A stretch of 64,000 nucleotides of DNA from Diploptera punctata (taxonomy: Eukaryota; Arthropoda; Insecta; Blattodea; Blaberidae). A program made the position numbers and the translations under genes. Every line of letters starts with the position of its first letter. Positions within the stretch are counted from its first letter, which is position 1. This document shows, one piece after another, positions 1-9,652 of this stretch. Under the pieces are notes generated by a model. That model was given only the letters and a program-made list of their open reading frames with translations. It was not told the origin of the DNA and did not search any database. The stretch is taken from assembly GCA_030220185.1 (NCBI GenBank), contig JASPKZ010000422.1, positions 629,001 through 693,000 on the forward strand. Direction: 5' to 3'.

Positions 1-240
1 TAAGTCTCATAGATAGCGATGGACAGGACATATGTCACGAAAGAAGGATATTAAAACTCTACGAAAACTAGAGGGAAATGCCCAGTAGGTAGGGCAAGAA
101 TGAGGTGGGAGAATACCATAAACCATGATTTGAGGGAAGTATAGGGGATGATTGACAACATTAGCTCAGGATAAGGATGTATGGAGAGATTATGTCCGCG
201 CACCCAAACCTACTAGTTCGATAGTGCCACTAAGTTAGTT
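1..240 (+). mobile_element. LINE-1 3' end fragment
   Basis: The segment reads as the last part of the LINE-1 protein and its short 3' tail. It matches the ends of the longer copies at 20080-20330 and 25070-25320. The translated tail contains the GRxRMRWEN-type motif that closes RTE-like reverse transcriptases, but frameshifts and deletions break it. It ends in AGTT-type repeats, the usual LINE-1 terminus in this window. The 5' side runs off the window, so the true length is unknown. Confidence 0.8.
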
Positions 241-698
241 ATTATTATTACTTGTACTATTTTTGATAATATTATTTCTTGTAACTTTTTATTATTGTTG
301 TTAATTATGTTTTATTCTTCTTTATTTCATTTCTTTTCATGTCACTGTTGATATTAATTCTATTATTAATATTGTTACGCTATTATTTTTTGTTATTTTA
401 TATTACTTATGTGATGTTGCTTATTATATTAGGTTGATTTATGACTCATATATTTAAGTATTTCATTTTCGTCATCATCAGCTTCATGGTTTAAGCCTCA
501 TAAGGCTTGTTCCGGTCCCATTCTTTAACACTTGCCTTTAGTCTTCCAACATTTCTTCTACCCTTGGGATCACAGTTCATTAGTTTTGATATGCGATCAC
601 AATTATTTCTGCCTTGTTTTACTCTATTAATTTAAATAATTTTTATTTTCATTATTATTGATGTATTATCAATGTTGTATTAATTGCGTTTATTATCA
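241..698. other. AT-rich interval, no gene seen
   Basis: The interval is very AT-rich with degenerate ATT runs. Around 475-600 the minus strand faintly resembles the last codons of another LINE tail, but no motif is clear. No host exon, tRNA or terminal inverted repeat was seen. Confidence 0.5.
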
Positions 699-1010
699 AG
701 ATTAAATTAAATGCTTCATACCTCATTTCATATCCAGTCTTCTACGTATACCGCGGTTTCGAAGCCTTGGCGGCTTCATCTTCTCGTTGACTGGTGTTAT
801 GACGATCAGAAGAACCACTTCCACTTCCCTCTGTTGGTGGACCGATAAACCTCCGGATCCAGTCAGAATCCGTGGCAATTTCGAAGTTCATATGTTTTTC
901 TTTTTTTTTTTTTAATGTGGGTACTGAAAATGAAGCCGTCAAGGATTCGAAACCGCGGTCTACGTAGAAGACTGGATTTGAGGTGAGGTATGAAGCATTT
1001 AATTTAATCT
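699..1010. mobile_element. Small foldback element with coding-like loop
   Basis: Positions 699-779 and 930-1010 are about 80-bp inverted arms with only a few mismatches. Both outer ends begin or end with AGATTAAATTAAATGCTTCA or its complement. The 150-bp loop on the minus strand encodes a hydrophilic peptide containing DSDWIRRFIGPP followed by a Gly/Ser run. The reading frame continues into both arms. I do not recognise the peptide. Long arms with a short loop fit a foldback or MITE-like element that captured a foreign exon. No target-site duplication is evident. An inverted duplication of a gene fragment is the alternative. Confidence 0.65.
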
Positions 1011-1158
1011 TAAATTAAACCTCATAGCGATTTTTTCTTATAAAAGTTCAATATGTTATTATTATTTATTTTATTGTTGTTTCTTACCTTTATTGTATTT
1101 TATCGTTTTAATATGTTTATACTGTATTGTTAACATTAATTTTATTATTATTTATTAC

Positions 1159-1460
1159 CAGTCCACCGCTGTGGTCTCGAGGTAGCGTGCTGCCTTGTCA
1201 CGCAGAGGGCTTGGGTTCGATTCCCGGTCGGGACAGGCTCCTGGGTGAGGATTTTTTCGGGGTTTTTCCTCACCTGTAAGACAAATGTCAGGAAGCCTAG
1301 GGCCCAACGGTTCCAGCCTTATCATTATCATTATCATCATCATCATGTGGAAAGCAACGGAAAGCTATCACGCCTGTAATTCCCTAGTAAAACTGCAAAG
1401 CATAGAATGAAAATTGCAGTGAAAGACCTGCCCTCGGGCAGAATTACTATGGATGGATGG
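1159..1460 (+). mobile_element. SINE-A copy 1, complete
   Basis: This is a tRNA-derived SINE. The head carries a box A-like TGGTCTCGAGG and an exact box B, GGTTCGATTCC, both parts of an internal RNA polymerase III promoter. The body contains the family hallmark CTCACCTGTAAGACAAATGT and ends in GGAT repeats. A 9-bp target-site duplication, ATTTATTAC, lies at 1150-1158 and 1461-1469, so both ends are intact. The same family recurs at 13084, 33275, 34894, 50557, 58041 and 61733. Confidence 0.92.
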
Positions 1461-1509
1461 ATTTATTACTAAACAGCTGAAAAGGTATGAACAAGGGATA
1501 AAAGATAAA

Positions 1510-2130
1510 ATACTTTTTTGCGCGATAGTGCGTTCTGTCGTACTTACAGCAATGACAACCTTGATTGAAAGTTCAATTTCCTAAATTTCGGGGTTGCGAA
1601 CCTATAAAAAACTAAATAACTATACTTTAATATTACAAATTACCTATCTAGTGCGGGAAGTAAAATTACTGCCCTTTATGTATACTACGTACAATGTATA
1701 TACAAAATTATATCCAAAAGATAGTGTTAATATACATTATAGGAAACAAATCACTGCATTTTAATTAACTGAACTTTATTTGAATCAATATAAAACAATA
1801 AATTCGTACTTGTCGTCATTTTATCCCTGATTGATGTCACGGCCTGCTGTAGTTTCAACTAAAGTATTTTCGGCATTAACCGTATAAACAATGGTCAGAC
1901 TGTTAACGTTAGTCAGTTGTTTTAATGAACGCAAATATTTCCAACAATGATGTTATTGTTTTACTATTATGTATTATTTTGAAAACACCATCGTGCAAAA
2001 AATAATGTACAACGCACGTTCGTTAAGTGTTTTACAGATTCTCGGAAATTAAAAACCTCGCTATCGCTCGGTTTTAATAATTTTTTTCCCTTCTGGAAAA
2101 ACCACTATCCAACCTCTCATTGTAATATAT
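1510..2130 (+). repeat. G repeat copy 1
   Basis: A roughly 620-bp interspersed repeat starting near TTTTTTGCGCGATAGTGCG and ending near AACCACTATCCAACCTC. Related copies occur at 28160-28762 in the same orientation and at 54420-55053 inverted. No protein motif, terminal inverted repeat or duplicated target is obvious, so its class is unknown. Confidence 0.8.
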
Positions 2131-2188
2131 TATTACATAATGTTAACTTCATAATACAATATTAGCAATAATAGGTCTATGATTAACT

Positions 2189-2349
2189 CCATGGCGCAAC
2201 AGGCATAGGAGGTCCTCGGCCAACCAGCCAGTTGCTGGCTCCACATCTATATGTGTTAATCAATGAGGTACACGATCATCGAGCTAGTGACATGTGGTCA
2301 GCATGTCGGGTTCCGCTGTCGTTAAAGCTGGTTTTGTCTACCTGGAGGT
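2189..2349 (-). mobile_element. SINE-E, tail half, split by element F1
   Basis: This half contains the SINE-E body hallmarks GTGACATGTGGTCAGCATGT and the Pro/Val-like spacer near AAGCTGGTTTT. The other half resumes at 7809 with the text expected next in the family, ending in a tRNA-like head near 7985. The interruption falls exactly at the F1 boundary, and AGGT is duplicated at 2346-2349 and 7809-7812. Compare the uninterrupted copy at 42295-42642. Confidence 0.85.
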
Positions 2350-2923
2350 GGGTCATTCCATCTCAAGTGGTCTAGTGCCCCACGCTCAACATGTTCATTT
2401 CGCTGAAACTTGGTGTAGATATGGAACCTCAATAGAAATGAAGCTCTGCAAAATTTCAAATCATAATATCAAGTGTTTGGGAAACTATGGCATTTCATAT
2501 GGAGGCCTGTTTGATGAATCCAACAAGAAATCGCACAACATTTAATTTTTAACTCTTTATTGCTACAAGGCAAATGGATTGGGATTCGAGCGTCAGCAGC
2601 GGAAGATTGAGGTTCTACGTAACAGCGATCCTCGCAGCCAACGTTGCCTCATCAGCGCCGGGCTGGAGAAGCGACCGCCGCTACTATAAATTGCCTGCGC
2701 TTGCGCGGCTATAAGCTAACCAATCTGAGTTTCTTTTCCAGGTCTCGAGGGTCCACTCACTTACATTCTACCCACGGATAGCTCCTGTTCCTCAAAAGGC
2801 ACTAGGCCTTATCCCATCTGCCCCAAGCTCGGCCTCGTTACCAAGGTCTTTGACAGGGCACCTCAAACCGGTTATCCACAATTCCGTATCCTAAAATCTA
2901 AGAACCCTCCAACGTGCTCAGGA

Positions 2924-4035
2924 ATGGAAAAAAACAAAAGTAGCAGATCTTCAACGACGCTCGCGGCACGTACGCGTAAAAATACGAAAATGGAAGAATC
3001 CTCGAATCAAAATACGGCAGCAACGGCTGACGAAATAATCGAACTAGTCTCGTCGACACCTAAAACGCTAGCAGCGGCTGACTAAAAAAATGGTTCTCAA
3101 TTGACTGTCGTTCTACCGCCAGTGACATCTCCGCAAGTCAGCGAAGGGGCCACTGGAGGTTCAGGGACACAGAACCAGCGAGAAAGCGTAAACAAACCTC
3201 CTTCCCTGCTTATTCGTCGGGAATTTTCGACGGATTTGGCAGCTGTGAACAGAGTGTTCAACAATCACCACCCTCTCACATTAACTTGTGAGGTCACCAG
3301 GGTATGAAATAGGGTCAGGCTGGCTTCATTGTCGGCCTACAATAAATACGTACAGCTCCTGCAGCGGCGTAAAATACCTTACTGCGAAGGTGTCAAAAAA
3401 GTCACATCGTAACCAAAAAGATCGTGATTAAAGGAATCGACTCCCACGTGGATCCATCACTGATCCACGAAGACTTGAAAAGTCTCGGGTTCACGGCTCT
3501 GAAGGTAGTCAACATGACGTCCGGAATGCCAATGTTCATGGCAGTCTTGGTGGATGAACCCACAGTCTGTGAGGTCCTCAAAATAAGAAGACTCTATTAT
3601 TACAGAGTTAAAATAGAGTTCTATCATAGTGCAGCTCAAACTGCAACTCAACGGTCGGAAACAGTTCCAGTCGAGCCATCAGCTCCTGCTGTTGAAAGAC
3701 TAACAGCTCCAGCTAGAGTCGAGCCAGCCACTCCTCGACCTGAGAGCAAAAAATCCCGAAATAGGAAAAACAGATACTCAAGGAAAACTGGAGTTACTAT
3801 TCTCGAAGAACCTGAGTTCAACTCTCAGGAACGAAACCCGGTTCCCTCTCAGCCAGAGATGGAAATCGTCGACGATCAGCAACATGTTATATACATAACT
3901 GATCAAGAAACCCAAACTGATACTGAGATACTTCAAAATAAAAAAATACAGACAACTACTGAGCCTAAATTCAATAAAAGGACTCAGACAAATGATCAAT
4001 TAGATATAGATTCTTGCCTATGTAACCACAGATGA
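2924..4035 (+). pseudogene. Jockey/X-type LINE ORF1 (gag-like, pre-C2HC domain), broken
   Basis: ORF1 proteins of this type bind element RNA and act as nucleic-acid chaperones before target-primed reverse transcription. The start chosen is ATG 2924. The first section is Ser/Thr-rich and basic. The second (from about 3230) contains the DLAAVNRVFNN segment. The third (3424-3640) reads VIKGIDSHVDPSLIHEDL and then LGFTALKVVNMT, the typical pre-C2HC/RRM-like domain seen before zinc knuckles in Jockey-clade gag proteins. The frame is broken by a TAA at 3083, a TGA at 3305 and a frameshift in the A-rich run before 3424. The CCHC zinc knuckles expected next are missing. A Pro/Glu/Thr-rich tail follows to the stop at 4033-4035. 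No ORF2 follows. The domain call is by motif recognition, not by search. Confidence 0.78.
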
Positions 4036-4360
4036 CCTACGTTCAACACGTGGCAATCAGTGGATCATTTCCTCGGCAAGCTCATAAATAACATGAAAGT
4101 ACAGCATACTAGACAGAAATCCATCCACATACAAGTAACATGGGCAGAAAATACACTAATTGAATGGAACATAACTGAAGATTCTAGATACATAACGTAC
4201 ATTCCCAATTAATGACATGACAGATGATTTTGACGGCTATTCGCCTATAAGAACCGTCCTGAATTAATTACAAATAGGTGAAAAACCAGCTAATCGCCTC
4301 TAAAAGCTAGAAGGCCCTACCGATTTGGCCATATTTCGATTCATTCTCACTAACTTCAAA

Positions 4361-4704
4361 CCTACTCTTCTAAGGTTTCGGTGGTTTCCTTAGCGCTAAG
4401 ATAAATATCGGAGTAGGTCCCTAGATCCCATCAGTAAATATTAATCCCATAACTATTCTAAATTCAAAATTAAGGGATATTTAACAAAATTAAACTCCTA
4501 ATCTTCAAAAAAAATTTACATCTATGACACGTGGCGCAACGGATTGACGCTGGGCTTCATCCTGGTGTCATAGAACCTATATAAATGTAATTATATAATT
4601 TTCTTTCAGATAACTACTCTGCTAAAGGTTTCTGGTGGTTTCCTTAGCGTTAAAGGCAAATGCCGGAGTAGTCCCCTAGTTCCCACCAGTAAATTTCACT
4701 CCCA
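4361..4704 (+). repeat. 90-bp direct repeat pair with tRNA-like spacer
   Basis: Two diverged copies (4361-4450 and 4614-4704) share TGGTTTCCTTAGCG and GGAGTAG. Between them at 4531-4575 is TGGCGCAACGG, which fits a box A consensus, within a TATGACAC...GTGTCATA inverted repeat. No box B is visible. The pair may be an old SINE duplicated inside the 3' non-coding part of the LINE derivative. Confidence 0.55.
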
Positions 4705-6189
4705 ATTTTCATCGAGCCGGGTAAAGCGGATTGAAAAGATTTCATTTCTGACATGGAGCTGGTTCTACGGTCATTCTCCTTTCATAGAGCGCGAGCTTCC
4801 TGGGATCGACTTTGAAGGGCCAATATACATATATATTACAAGATACACTAAAAATCGAACGAAAAATTTTACAAGTCCAGGAAATAGGCGTGGCAATCTC
4901 ACACTGCCATCCGATTGGCTTAGAAACTCAGCTGCTTTTTAGACATTTTAAAACATCGGAAATAAACGAAAATATGTTTATCATATTCAATCTAACAATT
5001 AATTCACCTAAAAATCAATATAATACAATTATATATTTCTAGTGAAACGAAATATTATAATTCTAAAAAAGGGGCGTGGCACCCACAGACAGCCACGCGA
5101 ATGGCTGAGACATTTTTCGCGATATTAATATATTTAAATTAAACTAAATGAATAAAAACACATGCTTTCGCTTACAAAAAGCATTAAAAACACCACGGTA
5201 AACATTTAATCCCGGTATCTAAATAACATTATACAAAAATACACACTTTAAAAAATCGCTCGCCTCTCATTGGCTGCCGGCCACAAGCGCCATTTTCAAA
5301 CATTCCCCGCTTTAAACATTAATCAAACATGAACGCAGCTGCTACCATGCAGGTTAGAATGATGATAATTTATTTATATATCTAATCGGTAACTATACAT
5401 TCTCTAAATCACACCGGGGCAAATGCTTTAGCAGGAACCCGGGGTTCTCCTTTTCTGGACATCCAGGAGAACCAAAAGGAATTGCTCACCGCTTGTCATT
5501 AATTTGGCGAGCCGCAGGGCCTCTCCACCAAGATCTACCTTCAGACTGGGCTCAGACAAGGCAAATGCAAGTATGGATCTCTTTTTTCTACGTCTTGCAC
5601 AACGTTTTGTCCTAAATCCAACCAACGTAGTCCGACGAAAGGAAGTCCACTTTAGGATTCACCAGTGTGGATCCAAGTGCCTAACAAAATCTGTCATATC
5701 AAATTTAAGTCCATCTTTACGGCCAAATATCTCAAGAACAAAAAAAAAATGGATACTAATATTTGGTAAATTTGTTAATGATTGTTGATGCAGTGCACTG
5801 CCCAAATATCTTCATCCATAACCACTTATCTGGGATTATACTAGATCATAAACATATGCAATTGTTAAAAGTGAGCTATATTCAAGCTCAAATAACGTGA
5901 ATTACGTCCTCTCAAATGCTGTTTTCTTTAGTACCATTAGAAAGAGCACATCTTCATCTACTAGAATCAACTTATTTCATTTTTGAGCCCATTCAATTAT
6001 GGGATGAAAACTAAGGTGCCAAATATGCAATTGTTAAAAGTGATCTAAGTTCAAGCTCAAATAACGTAAATTACGTCATCTCAAATGTTGTATTCTTTAG
6101 TACCATTAGAAAGAGCATATCTTCATATACTAGAATCAATTTATCTCATTTTTGAGTCGAATCAATTATGGGATGAAAAGTAAGCTTGA

Positions 6190-6985
6190 ACTTAATGAGA
6201 AATTACTTGTTGTCCACCACATTGTCAAATAATGCGACTTATTCAAGTGGCGCTTTAACTTTTCACCGCTACCGCTCACAGTGGCAATGACGGAATATTA
6301 CGTCAGGGAGTTTCTCGCAAGTCCAGACCAAAACTATGTAGCGTGTGGAGGGGTAGAATTGCTTTATTTGTTTTCCAGACTGTTGGAAGGTATTGTGAAA
6401 CTTTATTTTTTTTATTTATTTATTTTTTTTCAGTTTTCAATAGTTTACCGTTATGTGTTGTCGGAGTCCGACTAGTTAAATTTCATATTATATAGTGTTT
6501 GGAATTCATGATGTCGGCTAGGAAAAACAGCGTGTTCTAAGAGATCTATCTATTTCGATTTAATTGAAAACATTTCTGATTATGAAATAAATAGCAATGA
6601 TGCAAGTTTTTCATGGGGAATGAAAGGCGTGCATGGAACCTTATTGTAGGAAAACCAGGGGGAAAACACCCAGACCAAGAATGAGGTGGGAGAATAACAT
6701 TAACCATGATTCGAAGGAATTAGATTATACAGGGAATGATTGGAAAACATTGCCTAAGGATAGGGATCTGTGGAGAGCTTATGAACCTACGGTTTCGATA
6801 GTGCCAGTGAGTTAGTTAGTTGGATGCAAGTTTTTAAGCGATGTTTCAATAGAAGGATCAACTGACATTACAAGTAATAATATTAGTGGAGTTTGAGGAA
6901 GTTGTAGAGCTAAAAGGGAGATCAGATAGCGATGTTAATAGCATAGGCCGAAATAGTGCAAACATAATTTCCAGTTGGAATAATA
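6190..6985 (+). pseudogene. F1 central region, residual coding frame
   Basis: This is the unique core between the F1 arms. One frame gives DLIENISDYEINSNDASF up to 6611 and SDVSIEGSTDITSNNISG after the LINE-1 insertion. A second frame then gives EEVVELKGRSDSDVNS and SSWNNSRSEGP to a stop near 7010. The same peptides, with substitutions, are readable on the minus strand of F2, so they were probably once translated. Upstream at 6281-6400 is another short frame (MTEYYVREFLASPDQ), followed by a poly-T tract ending in CAG that could be a splice acceptor. The acidic, Ser/Asn-rich character recalls transposase N-termini, but no catalytic motif is present. I do not assign a family. Confidence 0.5.
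6612..6822 (+). mobile_element. 5'-truncated LINE-1 inserted in F1
   Basis: A short LINE-1 3' end covering the RMRWENNINHD segment and an AGTT tail. A 13-bp duplication, GATGCAAGTTTTT, lies at 6599-6611 and 6823-6835. The same insertion, at the same site and with the same 5' truncation point, exists in F2 at 46184-46400. It therefore predates the separation of the two F copies. Confidence 0.9.
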
Positions 6986-7808
6986 GCCGTTCAGAAGGGC
7001 CCAAATTTTAATTTATCGGTACGCCTGGGGTTCAGGTACTTGTAATGAAACCCAAAAGACACTTTAGAAAATGTTGAACAGAATATTTCAAGTCAGCTTG
7101 AACATAACTCGCTTTTAACAACTGCATATTTGGCACCTTACTTTTCATCCCATAATTGAAAGGGCTCAAAAATGAAATAAGTTGATTTTAGTAGAAGAAG
7201 ATGTGCTCTTTCTAATGGTACTAAAGAAAATAATATTTAAGATGATGTAATTCACGTTATTTGAGCTTGAACATAGCTCAGTTTCAACAATTGCATATGT
7301 TTATGATCTAGTATATTCCTAGATAAGTGGTTATGGATGAAGATATTTGGGCAGTGCACTGCCTCAACAACCATTAACAAGTTTACCAAATATTAGTATC
7401 CGTTTGTTTTTTGTTCTTGAAATATTTGACCGTAAAGATGGACTTAAATTTGATATGTCAGATTTTGTTAGGCACTTTGATCCAAGCTGGTGAGCCCTAA
7501 AGTAGATTTCCTGTTTGGATTTAGGATAAAACTTTGTGCAAGACGTAGAAAAAAGAGATCCATACTTGCATTTGCCTTGTAGTAATAAAGCGTTAAAAAT
7601 TGAATGTTGTTCTGTTTCTTGTTGGATTCATCAAACAGGTCTCCATATGAAATGCCATAGTTTCCCAAACACTTGATATTATGATTTGAAATTTTGCAGA
7701 GGTTCATTTTTATGGTGGACCTGAAGCCACACCATGTTTCAGGTAAATAATTGATGATGGTCAGCACGGATGACATTGAAAATTAGACCACTTGAGATGG
7801 AATGACCC

Positions 7809-7985
7809 AGGTGCTACTTATTATAGCTACCCAAATTCCTCACGACGTTATGTAGGCACCGGTCCCATACTGTCAGAAATTCCGTGAGAAAATGTCTTCC
7901 CCCCTGGAGACTCAAACCAGTGCAAGTCCAATAGCTCTACACTAAGACATTTTTCCTTAAACACTCGGCTACGGCACTGGAAATA
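7809..7985 (-). mobile_element. SINE-E, head half, split by F1
   Basis: This continues the SINE-E copy whose tail is at 2189-2349. It includes the hallmark GTAGCTACCCAAATTCCTC type stretch (here with ATAGC) and CACCGGTCCCATACTG, and ends in the tRNA-like head near CTCGGCTACGGC. Box B on the minus strand is degraded. The join with the other half across F1 restores family order. Confidence 0.85.
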
Positions 7986-8033
7986 TAGGTCTATAGAATT
8001 ATGTAAATTTATATATTTGTTGATTCACGGTGA

Positions 8034-8147
<114 letters not shown>

Positions 8148-8150
8148 GTT

Positions 8151-8425
8151 ATAAGGGAGAAAATGAAGATTGAAGACACTATTTTAGATTATATTAAAAC
8201 TCAGCAATTAAGATGGTACGGACATGTCCAGCGAATATAAGAGGATCGGCTACCAAAATGTGTTTTGGAATGGAAACCTGAGCGAAGTCGAGACAGAGGA
8301 AGACCTAAAACCTCCTGGAGTCAGGGAATATATCTATATATGAAGGAGAAACATCTACAACCATGAAGGACCGACAAAATTGGCTATTAGGAATCGGACG
8401 ATGTCAAAGACATTAATCAACTGAT
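8151..8425 (+). pseudogene. RTE-like LINE C-terminal tail, flanked by ATT arrays
   Basis: The plus strand encodes a decayed version of the conserved tail after the reverse transcriptase domain. A KIEDTILDYIKTQQLRWYGH segment comes first, then a stop, then RGRPKTSW, then an ExxxLxxxxxDRxxW-like end with further stops. This LRWxGH...RGRPxxxW order is typical of arthropod RTE-type LINEs. It differs from LINE-1. ATT microsatellites bound it on both sides (8035-8146 and 8439-8552), so the fragment either landed in, or seeded, the array. Confidence 0.75.
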
Positions 8426-8438
8426 GATCTATCTATAT

Positions 8439-8552
<114 letters not shown>

Positions 8553-8761
8553 TCAGCGGCTCCTAAGCACATATGGTTATACAGTCCATCCGCCTCTGTG
8601 TTCCAAGTATGCGTCTCTTTCACTCCATGTGAGGTTCATAGTAGACGAATCGGAGTCAGGGCAGATTTTTCTTAGGATTTCTCCAATTCCATTCCCACAA
8701 AAAAACTGTTTTTCACCACTTCTTCATATCCATATCAAGCATTTTGTTCCATTTAATTTCA

Positions 8762-9025
8762 TCTGCCTCCGGTCAGCGGGAAATCTTATTTATCAGTTCA
8801 TGAGGTCCCAGGTTCGATTTCCGATCAGACCATAGGAATTTTTCCTATGGTAGCCCATGGTCAGGAATTTAGATTAAGTTACGGACTCTCCTGGCGCTTC
8901 ATTATCATTTAGCATTCATTATATCATCGGGGTGCCATAACTCCGCCTTCCAGGTGCCCCCCTCCAATCTAAGAAATGGATTATAATTCCAATGCCAGGG
9001 GAGAAAGCCAGAAATGTCAGAGACC
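8762..9025 (+). mobile_element. SINE-B copy 1, diverged
   Basis: A tRNA-derived SINE with box B GGTTCGATTTCC, the family block CTCTCCTGGCGCTTCATTAT, then ATATCATCGGGGT and CCAATGCCAGGGGAG. The head (box A) is degraded. The best copy of this family is at 63085-63392. Confidence 0.85.
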
Positions 9026-9652
9026 GAAACGTTGGCAGATTTCTTTTTATTTAAATGAAAATAGCAATCTATCTTCAATTTCAGAGTGCATCTGTATGAA
9101 TTATAACGTTGTGAGTCAAATGCCCAGGGTTTAATGGTGTTTTTTTTCTCTGCCTTTTTAAAAAATATAAATGCCTAATTATGGAAATAAATGCTTTGTG
9201 GTTGTCCCTTAGTTGATTATTTTTTCTTCTATTAATTAATGTCTTGGTTAAAACTGTTGCCTATAGGTGTAATTTTGATTTAAATTTTCCTAAACGTGCA
9301 ACAAAGTATAAAGTTACGTTTCACCCGAATTTATACAATTATCTTGCAGGCAGTTCATACGTAGTATCTCTGCATCAATGAGTGCTGCGGTGGCAAAAAA
9401 AACGTATAACTAACAGAAATCGTTTTAATTACCGCTTGAGTTTATTTCAAAAGGCAACAATGAGTCCGGGTCTAACTTTATTTTTCTTTCAGTTTTCATT
9501 GCGACGTTGTAGCTAGAAGTTAAGATGCCGAAATTCAGTGTTCGTTTACACAGTAAATTGCAAAGTTACATTAATACTTTGTGAAATGGTAGCTAAGAAC
9601 GTAATCACTTGCGAAAAATAAGATTTCAAATTGTCACTGTTGGACTGCCTAT
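9026..9652. other. No feature recognised
   Basis: AT-rich single-copy-looking sequence between SINE-B and the 34-bp satellite. No motif, inverted repeat or promoter-like element was identified. Confidence 0.5.

Larger units (their letters stand above)
2577..5555 (+). mobile_element. ORF1-only Jockey-like LINE derivative
   Basis: A 2.98-kb insertion in the left arm of F1, flanked by a 12-bp duplication, ACAAGGCAAATG, at 2565-2576 and 5556-5567. It has a GC-richer leader (2577-2923), a decayed ORF1 (2924-4035) and about 1.5 kb of AT-rich non-coding sequence. No endonuclease or reverse transcriptase domain is visible, so it resembles the half-LINE (HAL1-like) type of non-autonomous element. A 90-bp direct repeat lies at 4361-4450 and 4614-4704. 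A GGTTCTCC...GGAGAACC hairpin (5442-5472) lies near the 3' end. There is no poly(A) tail, which is odd for the Jockey clade. Confidence 0.82.
2350..7808. mobile_element. Foldback transposon F1 (with nested insertions)
   Basis: F1 begins GGGTCATTCC at 2350 and ends GGAATGACCC at 7808, with the 4-bp duplication AGGT on both sides. The arms (2350-2576 plus 5568-6190, and about 6985-7808) are inverted copies of each other. Each arm contains one to two units of a roughly 170-bp internal repeat built around AAAGTGAGCTA and CTTTAGTACCATTAGAAAGA. Removing the two nested insertions leaves about 2.25 kb. The sister copy F2 lies at 44839-47545. No intact transposase is present. A 4-bp target duplication occurs in superfamilies such as Sola and Chapaev, but I cannot assign it. 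Confidence 0.88.

Noticed and set aside
2189..2349. Independent SINE fragments at 2189 and 7809
   Set aside because: They complement each other exactly at the F1 boundary, so they are better explained as one split copy.
5428..5625. Minus-strand frame at the 3' end of the ORF1-only LINE
   Set aside because: It crosses the target duplication into the F1 arm and shows no domain.
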